Part shown: positions 25,490 to 36,000 of the stretch, piece by piece
How positions within the stretch are numbered: position 1 is the stretch's first letter
How the letters are laid out: each line of letters opens with the position of its first letter
DNA from: Macrostomum hystrix
Taxonomy: Eukaryota; Platyhelminthes; Macrostomidae
DNA: 64,000 nucleotides
Reading direction: 5' to 3'
Assembly: GCA_950097015.1 (NCBI GenBank)
Contig: CATNEN010000038.1
Coordinates: forward strand, 23,077,001-23,141,000
Position numbers and translations under genes: made by a program
The notes under the pieces: generated by a model
Told to the model about the DNA's origin: nothing
Database searches by the model: none
What the model saw: the letters and a program-made list of their open reading frames with translations, nothing else

Positions 25490-25712
25490 CTGATCGTGCA
25501 CAGCGTGATTCAAGGTCAAATGCATGCTTATGCAATTTGAGTGATTCAAGGACAATCAAGGTCATTGCGTGCCGATCTAATTTTTGTGACTCATGGTCAA
25601 ATATTTTCTCGAGCACTTTCAAGGTCGAATGCGTGATCGTGTACTGCACGACGCAAGGTCAAATGCGTTCTCTTATACTTTGCGTGATTCAAGGTCAAAT
25701 GTGTGACAATGC
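25490..25712. repeat. Irregular tandem repeat of about 30 bp
   Basis: Imperfect units around GTGATTCAAGGTCAAATGCG, spaced 26-32 bp, downstream of the syntrophin stop codon. More diverged than the other arrays here. Confidence 0.65.
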
Positions 25713-25774
25713 TGTGTGAGCGATTCCAGATCAAGTCAGTAAAGTGTGTGCTCATGAGTTTGCTTAAAGTATGC

Positions 25775-27570
25775 TCAGAACTCTCCGACGGAGCTTCCCC
25801 TCCAGCGTCGCCGACGCCGACGCCTTCCAAGGACCCGATTAGACAGTACATTGTGCAGGGCGAACACAAACGGCTTCGGGCAGGACAGCAGATCGATCTC
25901 CCGACGGCTGTAGCGGCTGAACTCTGCACCGCCATTCTCCGAGTTGTCGTCGAAGAAGTCCAACCAAAGCAGATGCTCACCGTCATCCGAGCTGCTTCTC
26001 AACGATTCGAACGGCATCGCCCAAAGCAGCTTGCGCGCCTCGTCCTCTGAAGCATCTTCCTGCTCCAGCTGTGCCATCCGGAAGCCGAGCTCAGGATCTA
26101 CGGACAATAAACAGCGGCAGCCCTCGTATAGACAGGCCAGCGTCAGTGGCCCACCGCAGGCCGCGTCCGCGATGCCCTCTGACAGCGCCGCCGTCCAGCC
26201 GGCCAGACTGGCGGCCGACTCCGCAGCGAAGCTACGAGTCTCAACGCCGTGCGATACGCCACTACGCAGGACAAACTGCCATCGTCGCTGGTGCTGTCGC
26301 TCCCTGTCGGAGAGCTGCGACTCGTCTGGCGGCAGTAGAAGGCGACTGGATTGCAGATCGATGCAGTACTGAGCGGCATCGGTGCCGGCAGCTTCAACAG
26401 CCAATGCGGCGTCTGCTGCGTTGGCAAAGACAATGAACTGGTCGGCCGCTAGCAGGCAGAAGACGCGGCGCCAAGAGACCGGCGTCCCGTCGATTCGCTC
26501 GCTCAGCCAACCGGCACGTCGGACTCCAAGCGTAGCCGCCGATGTCATTGCCCAGTCGTCTGCTAGCGACTCGACTGCCGATTCGACACCGCGAAACCAG
26601 GCGTCGGCGCCTGCCAGGCTGGAGGCTCGAAGACGACACCGTCGACGACCGCGTGGACTGCGCAGCTCAATGCAGCGAGCCTCTTCAGCTTCAGCTTGGC
26701 CGTCTTGGACATCGAATCCGGTGCGACTCAGCTGCGCCAGCCGCAGCGGGAGGATGCGTACATTGTCAGCCTCGCGCTGGCGCTGCGGCGACGCCAGGCG
26801 CAGGTGTTTCACTTCGAGTTCGAGACGACCATTTCTGCGTCGACTGTCCCGACAGGAGCGCTTCAGGGCCCGGACTGCTTCGTCATGGCTGGCCGAGCGC
26901 AGGTCCTCGCCATTCACGGATAAGATGGCGTCGCCGATGTGCAGGGAACCGGATCTGTCGTAGGTTGCATAAAACCCGATCAATTTTTTTGCGAGTTTTC
27001 TAATTTAATTATTCCCAAATAATCTCCATACCTGTCCGCTGCCATGCCTGGAAAGATTCGGCTAATGATGATAGGCATCTGATTCTCTCGGCCGCCTTTG
27101 ATGCTGACACCGAGACCGACGCCATCCTCGTGGTCGATCAGCACCATGCGCTTCTGGGTGGGAACGTCTTGGAAGGGATTCGATTCGGGAATTGCTTTAG
27201 AATTTTAAAATGAACTGCCTGGGTCTATTTTCCATCCAAAAGTTTTACCCGATGAAGTTTCAACTGCTTCGGTCGAGCTGCTTCGGTTTCGACTTCTCGT
27301 CGATGGCATCAAATCGACTTGATCGTGACTGATAGAAAATTTGTCTAGCATAGTGGTCACTCGGTTGGCAAAGGTGCTGTCTCCGAGTGATTCAACTTTA
27401 GCTTCCTCCGGATTATTGGCAGATCTAGCAGAGTGAGGCTGACCGGGTCTCACAACCAGGGCCTCTTTGTACAGGCTCACAGTGGCGCGCAGCCAACTGC
27501 TGTCTGATTTGCTTTCTGATGCGCGAACTTCAAGATCTCCAGTCATTATTGGTTGCTCCGCGGACTCCAT
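25775..27570 (-). CDS. Syntrophin (alpha/beta type), three exons, complete
   Basis: Exons on the minus strand: 27570-27249, 27194-27032, 26954-25775, with short introns of 54 and 77 bp. The join is in frame, 554 aa; vertebrate alpha/beta syntrophins are 505-540 aa. Syntrophins are cytoplasmic adaptors that bind dystrophin-family proteins through PH2 and the syntrophin-unique (SU) region, and channels or signalling proteins through PDZ. Seen in order: the first half of split PH1 ([24 protein letters not shown]); a PDZ domain at about residues 122-205 with a [20 protein letters not shown] carboxylate-binding region and [12 protein letters not shown]; the second half of PH1; PH2; and an SU region ending [20 protein letters not shown]. 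The C terminus adds an Arg-rich RRRRRRRW stretch encoded by a short hexanucleotide-like repeat. The start is the first ATG before the PH1 half. Which syntrophin type it is cannot be settled by eye. Confidence 0.92.
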
Positions 27571-27605
27571 GGACCAGCTGTGTTGTAGTTAGTCGTGTTT
27601 CTGTG

Positions 27606-27626
27606 CTGACAGCAAATAAAAATCTT
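27606..27626 (-). promoter_or_regulatory. Candidate 5' splice acceptor before syntrophin
   Basis: On the minus strand TTTTTATTTGCTGTCAG ends with AG at 27607-27606, 36 bases before the ATG. It could accept a spliced leader or end a 5' UTR intron. Confidence 0.3.
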
Positions 27627-28095
27627 ACGCGAGTTACTCACGTGTGCGGCGAATGGATTCGATTAAGTAAACTTTTTCGTTAATTTGTTGTACTTACTTT
27701 TGCTTAAAAATTATTTTAACACAACGATTTACTTTTAGTTTTCCAAAAAATGTAAAAACGCTTTGCTATTTTTCCTTTTAGGCTAAAAAGCTTATACTTT
27801 GTTTCTTTGAAGTATATTTTCCGGGTTTGACAAATGTAATTTTTTCTCTTGTAAAAAACTGACATTTTTGTTTTACCAGTACTTGCGCCTAAATCTCTAT
27901 AGACTTGATTTGGGATTTTAAACTCCAAAAATAGAGTAAATTTTATATTCGATTTATTATTTAAAGTTAATTATATTATCTTTTGATAAGCATTTAATAA
28001 AATAACTAAGTAAATAGCAGCAAAGATTTTATTTGATCATTTTTGCTAACTTTCGAACCCAGAATATTTATTTCAGTGGGTTAGTTTTAATTTTT
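27627..28095. other. Intergenic AT-rich DNA between two minus-strand genes
   Basis: Lies between the syntrophin start and the 3' end of the nucleoplasmin-like gene. No gene is supported; 70-codon AT-rich frames here are composition effects. Confidence 0.4.
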
Positions 28096-28101
28096 TTTAT
28101 T
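28096..28101 (-). terminator. Candidate polyadenylation signal AATAAA for the nucleoplasmin-like gene
   Basis: AATAAA on the minus strand about 225 bp after the stop codon. AT-rich context makes chance occurrence likely. Confidence 0.25.
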
Positions 28102-28326
28102 TCGCGAGATTATAAGACAATGTTTCACAATTACGTGCTTTGTAACAGAAGTTATTTTTTTTAAACCAATGTATTTGAAAGGAAATAAAATTGTGAGATA
28201 ACACAAGCAATGGAATAAAATTTTACATGTATGCTGCTTTAGTAGAGCAAAAAATTGTTTTGAAAATGATCCACACACCGCATTGGTAGACAGTCATTGA
28301 GTCTAAATGAAATTGAGGCAGAATTA

Positions 28327-28370
28327 CTAAGAGTCCGGCTTGGCGCGCTTCCTGCGCTGCCCATTAGCTG

Positions 28371-28408
<38 letters not shown>

Positions 28409-29247
28409 CGCTTGATGGCAGCGGCACTGGGGGGCTTCTTTGAAGCAGCCTTCGTTGCCGGCTTCTTTGCCTTCTTCTTGGGCTTTTCTTCTTCCTCCTC
28501 TTCGTCTTCTTCTTCCTCATCGTCTTCCTCCATCTCTTCTTCCTCGATGTCCTCTTCCTCGTCCTCATGGGACTGCTCGTTCTCACCTTCCTCCTCCTCC
28601 TCCTCCTCCTCCTCCGCTTCTTCTTCTTCGTCTTCGTCTTCTCCGCCGCCCATCAGAGGCACAACCCGGTGTACTCGGTGAGTTCCAGTCAGCCACACGG
28701 GTCCGTCCCCTTCGGTTAGCTCAAAGATGCACGAAGACGCTGTGCCATTGGCGAACTGCTGCTGCTGCTGAACACCAGAGTCGCCACCAGTCTCCAGGAC
28801 GAATTCGTGTCCAAGAACCAGGGTTCGCTGCGTAGCGGGATCAACGCAGACGATGGGCGTTCCTCCAGAACTGTACTTTTCTTCTTTTTCCTTTTCCTTC
28901 TCCTCCTGGCGCTGCTGCTGCTTGTCCGCAGCGCCCTGAGTTCGAACTGTGACCAGATGAATGCCCGTAGCCTTGGGCGACAGCACGCAGCCAGTTACGT
29001 GAAGTAGGTGACGCGTGGCACCTTCGTCTTCTTTGTTGTCGTCGTGATCAGCTTCCTTGTTGTCTTTCGCATTCTCGTCGCCATTCTTGGCAGTCGAGTG
29101 CTTCCCTGACTCCGCCGGCCTGTCAGGGTGCCATTCGAAGCGCGGCTGTTCGCGAGTTAGCTGACAGCGCCAAAAGTGCACAGAAACCTGCTCAACTCGC
29201 TGCTCTTGCATGGCCACTAGAGTGCTCAAATTGAATGCCGACGACAT
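28327..29247 (-). CDS. Nucleoplasmin/nucleophosmin-like histone chaperone, single exon
   Basis: A 306-codon uninterrupted frame from ATG 29247 (MSSAFNLSTL). The N-terminal half resembles the nucleoplasmin core: FWRCQLTREQPRFEW, HLLHVTGCVLSP, GIHLVTVRT, CIFELTEGDGPVW and LTGTHRVHRVVPL, the last matching the core's GPV..SG.H strand. Members of this family form pentamers that hold histones in the nucleus or nucleolus. The core is interrupted by charged insertions (about residues 50-75, and an EKEKEKEEK stretch). It is followed by a long Glu/Asp tract (about residues 200-255, the usual acidic histone-binding region), then a basic lysine-rich nuclear-localisation-like segment (KPKKKAKKPATK), polyQ and a basic end (RRKRAKP). 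The family is inferred from scattered core motifs plus architecture; another acidic chaperone type such as an FKBP-39-like nucleoplasmin fold is possible. No intron was seen, so retrocopy origin is open. Confidence 0.72.
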
Positions 29248-29636
29248 TTTTAATAGTGCTTCTAACAATTTTGAAATATTCTGTCCGGGTGTTGGACCTG
29301 CAGTGGATGAATAATAGACTGCAATTTATAACTTGTCTTCGCTCATCGATCAATAAAAATATACTTCTCTCCCTGCCTCACTTCTGATTGGCCAGCATGA
29401 ATATTTTACATGCCTTTGTAGAGAGAAATGTTTTTATTTCTCGTCTCTCACTCTAATCTAAACACAGGAGACGCGGGAGCCAATCAGAATTGACTGAATT
29501 ATTATTGGTTGTGTGTACGCATGAATTGATATTAGATAACAGTAACTGGGGTAGAGAAAACCGACGGTACGTTTGTTTCCGTATTCCTATTTTCGAGCGT
29601 GGTTTCTATCGTCTAGTTTGTGATTGCTAAATCGAA
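29248..29636. other. 5' flank of the nucleoplasmin-like gene
   Basis: AT-rich sequence, presumably 5' UTR and promoter for the minus-strand gene. Nothing specific recognised. Confidence 0.4.
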
Positions 29637-30243
29637 TATACTCAGCAACAGCTAAACCCCCCCAACTCACGCTGTCACACGGGCACAAAAGTTAAGCAAT
29701 GTCTTTAATTCTAGTCTCAGTATCGTGTGTAGGAACCACGAGCATGCAAAAGTGCTGTGACTCGTCGTGGCATCCTGATCACCAGCTGCTATGCAGAGCT
29801 GCTACAGCAGCAGTTTCTGCCATTTGCTACGACAACCTTTGGCGGCCCGCAGAACTGCATGCTTCAAGACGACAACGCTGCGCCACATCGAGCAGCACAC
29901 GTGCAGCTGCTGAAGGAGCAGCTCGGCATTCGCACATTGAACTGGCCGTCAAAGACTCCAGACATGAACCCCATCGAGCATGTCTGGGACTTTGTAAAGC
30001 GAAGAGTTCAGCAGGATGCCCCACAGAATGCTGAACAGTTGCGACTGGCGGTGCTGAATGCCTGGCAGCAGCTGCCCTAAGAGTTCATCAACCGGCTGGT
30101 GATCAGGATGCCACGACGAGTATCGGCACTTTTGCATGCTCGTGGTTCCTACACACAATACTGAGACTAGAATTAAAGACATTGCTGAACTTTTGTGCCC
30201 GTGTGACAGCGTGAGTTGGGGGGGTTAGCTGTTGCTGAGTATA
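29637..30243 (+). mobile_element. Short Tc1/mariner element (DD34E) with long terminal inverted repeats
   Basis: Both ends read TATACTCAGCAACAGCTAA toward the inside, including a TA target duplication. The inverted repeats extend about 150 bp (29637-29785 and 30094-30243) with few mismatches. Only about 300 bp lie between them, so this is an internally deleted, MITE-like copy that keeps the C-terminal transposase coding end. Confidence 0.9.
29784..30080 (+). pseudogene. Tc1-type transposase, C-terminal remnant
   Basis: The frame encodes the second half of a DDE transposase: MLQDDNAAPHRAAHVQLLKE, then LNWPSKTPDMNPIEHVWDF. The second Asp (QDDNA) and the Glu (NPIEH) are separated by 34 residues, the Tc1 spacing. 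The N-terminal DNA-binding region and the first catalytic Asp are absent, and the frame starts inside the left inverted repeat, so it cannot encode an active transposase. Mobilisation would need a full-length relative elsewhere. Confidence 0.88.
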
Positions 30244-31671
30244 CATCGCGTCTAAATTTATCGATTTAATTTATCGAATTCATTTATTGATTTGCATACC
30301 TAAATTTCTTAAATTTCTTTTACAGAAAGAACACAGAACTAATTATTACCTGTCTGATATTTTCAACACTAGTCAAGAAAGTTAAACTAGAGCTTCTTCT
30401 ATAAAGCTATGTAATTTTCCTTGGCAAAGGCATCAACTTACGAGTATAACAAATATTGTGATCTAAAATAATTTTAACTAATTGTATTTTATTTGCGGAA
30501 CAATCGGAGGATACTTTGTGGTCTTCCAATGAAGACCGATTGTTGCACACCTTAATTGTCTATGGCCATGACTTGCTATTGTCTTGCTAAACTGCCTATA
30601 GACTTTTTAGACCATAGACATTTTGAGCTTGCGCCACTGATGTATTGCTGCTGCACTCTCAGACTTAGTCATTGCCGGCCCCAAACAATAGTTACAAAAA
30701 CTACGTCATCGAGATTAGTTTTATAATCGTTAAGCTGTAAGACTATCTGAAATAACAGAGGCTGTCAGACAGAAAGGTTATTTCTTTCATATTTTTATAT
30801 TGTCTAAAAAATAAGCAAAAATGCAAATTCGAAAATGCCCCTGCGATGCTCTATCAATTGTTATCAGACAGTTTTCTCATGAAATTGTATTTGTTTAAAT
30901 TTGTGCTTGTTATCCTTCTTTGTTTGCTATCTTAGCTAGCTGCAATTAAATAAAGTATCGGCGAGACTAGAGCAAGATTAGACAGAGGAGAGGACGAAAA
31001 AATACAATAGCGCATAAGCCTGTCATAAAATGAAGAGCATAGTCTCTAGTCCCTAGATTGTCTGTAGGCTCTTCTTAAAGCCAGACCGAGGCTTCATAGA
31101 ATGTTCTAGATAGACACTAGCGGAGTTTCATTCTCCTTCTAGTTGAGCCTGCAGTGCACTCACAAAAAACTACCTCCTATTTTTTCATGCTCTCTCTAGT
31201 TTTTCTTTTCTTTTTACGTATAAAGTTTCTTCGTAAAGCTATTTATTTACTTCTTACTGACTGGAGAGGAAAGACAGAAAGAATGAGAGCTATAGGTAGA
31301 GATAGATTGAGATAGATTGAGGTTCGAGTAGATGCACAGAATTGATGATCTTTCTATACAGAAAGTTTTAAAAGGGGGTGCAAGGCTATTGCAGCTCGGC
31401 AAGGCACTTGAAAACAACCAGAATATTCCTTCCTTTCTACTTCCAACTATGCTATCAAGGTCGAATTATCATAGTAAATAACAAGTTTGCATTGATTTCT
31501 AGACCAAAACTTTGTTGAATTTGAAAAAAATCCCTTCTGACACAGGTGAGTGAGAGCTTTTTTCTGTGAAAACGGAATTCAATTACAAACGATAGCAATA
31601 TATTCGAAAGATGAAATCAGAGATTAGGATATGACCAGCTAAAATCATAGCAATTTTTTTCTCCTATTCAG
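30244..31671. other. Intergenic DNA, nothing recognised
   Basis: AT-rich unique sequence upstream of the plakin A minisatellite. Short GA-rich runs near 31260-31320 only. Confidence 0.4.
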
Positions 31672-32940
31672 CTTCTAGACGTGACAAGAGCAGTAGGAGA
31701 ATATGCGACAAGAATAGTAGGAGAAGACTTGACAAGAATTGTAGGAGAGAACAAGTGACAATAATCGTAGGAGAGAAGTGACAAGAATCGTAGGAGAAGA
31801 CATGACAAGAATCGTAGGAGAAGACATGACAAGAACCGTAGGAGAAGACATGACAAGAACCGTAGGAGAAGACATGACAAGAATCGTAGGAGAAGACTTG
31901 ACAAGAATCGTAGGAGAAGACATGACAAGAATCGTAGGAGAAGACATAACAAGAATCGTAGGAGAAGACTTGACAAGAATCGTAGGAGAAGACATAACAA
32001 GAACCGTAGGAGAAGACATAACAAGAATCGTAGGAGAAGACATGACAAGAATCGTAGGAGAGAACTTACAAGAATCGTAGGAGAGAGGTGACAAGAATCG
32101 TAGGAGAGAAGTGACAAGAATCGTAGGAGAGAAGTGACAAGAATCGTAGGAGAAGACGATAAAAGAATCGTAGGAGAAGACATAACAAGAATCGTAGGAG
32201 AAGACATGACAAGAATCGTAGGAGAAGACGATAAAAGAATCGTAGGAGAGAAGTGACAAGAATCGTAGGAGAAGACATGACAAGAATCGTAGGAGAAGAC
32301 ATGACAAGAACCGTAGGAGAAGACATAACAAGAACCGTAGGAGAAGACATAACAAGAATCGTAGGAGAAGACATGACAAGAATCGTAGGAGAGAACTTAC
32401 AAGAATCGTAGGAGAGAGGTGACAAGAATCGTAGGAGAGAAGTGACAAGAATCGTAGGAGAAGACATGACAAGAATCGTAGGAGAAGACATGACAAGAAT
32501 CGTAGGAGAAGACGATAAAAGAATCGTAGGAGAGAAGTGACAAGAATCGTAGGAGAAGACATGACAAGAATCGTAGGAGAAGACATGACAAGAACCGTAG
32601 GAGAAGACATAACAAGAACCGTAGGAGAAGACATAACAAGAATCGTAGGAGAAGACATGACAAGAATCGTAGGAGAGAGGTGACAAGAATCGTAGGAGAG
32701 AAGTGACAAGAATCGTAGGAGAGAAGTGACAAGAATCGTAGGAGAAGACGATAAAAGAATCGTAGGAGAAGACATAACAAGAATCGTAGGAGAAGACATG
32801 ACAAGAATCGTAGGAGAGAAGTGACAAGAACCGTAGGAGAAGCCGATAAAAGAATCGTAGGAGAAGCCGATAAAAGAATCGTAGGAGAAGCCGATAAAAG
32901 AATCGTAGGAGAAGACGATAAAAGAATCGTAGGAAAAGTC
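31672..32940. repeat. 23-24-bp minisatellite immediately upstream of plakin gene A
   Basis: Units AGAATCGTAGGAGAAGACAT followed by GACA or AACA. Shorter variants read GTAGGAGAGAAGTGACA and GTAGGAGAAGACGATAAA. About 53 units end roughly 110 bp before the plakin A start codon. Blocks of the same unit order recur (for example around 32080-32400 and 32400-32700). Open frames on both strands are periodicity effects. Confidence 0.95.
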
Positions 32941-33051
32941 GGAAAAGACTCAAAATCGCAGCACAAAGATATTGTCACAGAATTTACTCTTTCGCGTTGC
33001 TATGAGTCTCGTGCGTTTCCAATTCGCGCAAGGCTCTGTAACGCACCCGAC

Positions 33052-36000
33052 ATGCTGGCGTCTAAAAAGCCGACGCCGCTGCCCGCTGCGGAGAGAGAAG
33101 CGGAAGACTGGCTGTCCGCGAACTCAGCAGCCGTGGCCAACCCTCAACTAGGCTGCAGCCAGCAGGCGCTGCTGCGTCAGGAGATTGACCAGGAGAAGCT
33201 TTTGAACGAGATTGACAAATTGAACTCCCGTCTAACGGTTTCAATCGACGCTGCTGCAGCCGCAGAACTTACCGACAAGCTTCAACGGGCCAGGAATGAA
33301 GTTTCAATTAACCGGGATGCTGTCGCTTACCTGCGCGAGATCGCTGGCCTCGAGAATGTCCTGTCCGAGTCATGCCGTCGGGCTGCCAACCAGGCCATTG
33401 CTCTGTCGCAGCGGCAGGCCGCAGACTTTGGCGGAAACAGCGGCAGGGTGAGAGGACTGGGTTATTTTTCAGTTATTTTTTTACAGTAGGTGGGTTTATC
33501 ACACTTTATAATAAGTCTGACACATAAAAACGTATTTCGAAAAATCTAAACATCTAAACCAGCTCATCAGCAGCGAGGTCTCCCAGACCTGGGAGTGGAT
33601 CACCCGGCTGGGCGAGCTGACCCAGCTGCATCTTAAAAACTCCGCCGACTATCACTCCTTCTATCACGACGCGAACGAGTTGGACGGATTGTTAAACGCA
33701 CGTAAATTGAGCAATGCGCAGGTCCTAAGCTCGATTCCTTCATCGACTGGTCAACTGAGCGCCATGCAGCGAATGAACACCGTATTGAGCGTAAGTTAAA
33801 TATTGTGCAATTGAAATATGAACGAGACCTTAATAATGATTTTTATAACTGCAGGAGAGCTGCGGGCAATGGCACATCATTCAGTGACACTAGACTCGCA
33901 GCCAGCGAGGAGGCAATTCTACCCGTTTCGCTGACTCCTGAGCACACACGCACACAGATACTGTACGCAGGCATACGCTCACACAGGTGTGTACATCTGC
34001 CCTGACTTTCTCATCGTCAGGCAGTGTTCACTCTCACTGTGCCTTGGAGGTTGGCCCTTAAGGGCGTAAATTGCACGACAAGCCCCCAAGCCTTCTCTCC
34101 GCGGCTGCGCCCCAAATGTATGTGGCCTCGCCGCGGAGTCGAGCTGAGGGACCTTGGTGCGAGTGTTAAACGCGTTAACCGCTCTGCCACTCACCCCCGA
34201 AAGAGACCTTAGATTTGCTAGCTCGCAATTCCTCGACTTTTCCAGGACAACTTCTCCAACTTTCTAATGCTGTGGCAGCGGGCTGATCAGCTTGTGACGC
34301 GCAGTCATCGAGTTGTTCCGGTGTACCGTCGGAATCGACCACTGGACGCACCGCATCCCGGACGGAACATCTTCCGGTTCGATGATGGCGAGGCAAGTTC
34401 ACTGCAGATTGTGATAACGATTGTGATCCATTGACTATTTGAAGACAGTGGTTAGAGCTGCAGACTCTTTGACCGAGAGATCTTGAGTTCAAATGTCAAC
34501 TTGGTAGAGAACTTAAATCGACAATCGATCAATTTATCAATCAATATTGAATCTCTCCAGCCAAACAATTTGTTGTGAAGAAAGAAAGTCCATTAAAAAT
34601 TGCATATTTTTATTGGTTCGCCAAACATAAGCCTCGTATTTGTTTCCACAGAACACACTGCTAGACTCGGAGGAGGTTACTGTGCTGGATAATACGCACC
34701 CGTTCACCTGGAAGGTGCGAAAAGCCGATGGAACAGTTGTCGAAGCCCCGAGCATCTGCATTTGGCTGCCGCCACCAGACACGGAGGCTGTGGAAGTTGC
34801 CATCGTGTAAGCATTGCTGACTGGCCATTGTACTTGTATGTTCTTGAATCTGTAGCATGCCCCAGATTTTTTGGTGGATATGATACGAAATGATCGACTT
34901 AACTCGATGGTCGGGGTTCAATTCTTGACTCCACTGGAAATAATATGCATTGAACTGGATTGCTTCAGTTCACCCAGCTGTTAAATACTCGTAGATCGCA
35001 AAAAGACTAAAGATTTCAGGAACTATCTTTTTGTTGCAGCATACGCAAGAAGTTGCTAAACACGTGGGCAGCGCTGCTAAGTAGGCTGAGAACCTGGCTC
35101 GTAAATTGCTTCACCGTCTATCTGAGGGGCCTTGGAAACGGACCAGTTGTGAGTTGTTTTTACTTGTGAATGCGAAATTTCTAGTATGAGAAGATTCTAG
35201 TAGGAGAAGACGTGACAATAGTTCTACAAATGTAATGGCACGGAGACCCAAATCATATTTTTAAAAAATCTTATTTTAGTTCGTAGCAGCCAGCCTACTG
35301 CCGAAATTCCGCGACTTTCTCAACCATCTGGAACGGGCCGCCGGCGATGTTCTGGCTGACGTCGAAGGACGCCAACAGCTGCTGAGCGCACTGCGAGTTG
35401 TGCTTAACAATCTGATGCCGTGTGGTGAGAGTGATAATAACTATATTATTAGCAGGAGGGCTGCCGGCAATGCCACATCAATTGGTAACACTAGACCCGC
35501 AGCCAGTGAGGAGGCAATTCTGCCCTTTGACTTACTTTGACTTAGCTGCAGGGTGGTCCATGGACGCAGCGGGGAGGCGAGGATCACCCATACCGCTAAC
35601 CCCTGTAGGCCCGCAGACAGGCAAGGGCGCGGGGCCGGTCAGGGTGGTCCGCCGGTCCGTCCTGCAGCGTTGTCTTCCGTAGGGAAGAACGTGGCTCGTC
35701 TAATTGCCCGGAGGAACTGGACGAGCCGTGGAATGCTGTCGGGCTGGCAGATCTCGTCCATAGGCGGGTTGGGCCCGAGGTAGCGCAGCCGGTCTCTGTT
35801 AAAGAAAGGCCAGTGACACACAAAGTGCTCAGCATCTTTGTTGTCGTACTCACAGAATGGGCAGAGTTCACTCTCAAGGTCGCCCCGGCAGAAACAGTGC
35901 CTAGCGAGGTAGCCGTGGCCCGTGAGGGTCATGGCGAGGGCGCGGATATCCTTCCGGTTTTGGTTCAAGAGGATGTTCCTAAGCCTGCGGGACGGGCGCG

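Noticed and set aside
26071-27003. Sense-strand frames of 121-193 codons
   Set aside because: Shadows of the GC-rich syntrophin exon 3 on the other strand.
28340-28835. Sense poly-Ser and poly-Pro frames
   Set aside because: Complement of the acidic Glu/Asp tract of the nucleoplasmin-like gene.
31668-32978. Antisense frames up to 374 codons
   Set aside because: Periodicity artefacts of the 23-24-bp array; low-complexity composition and no start context.
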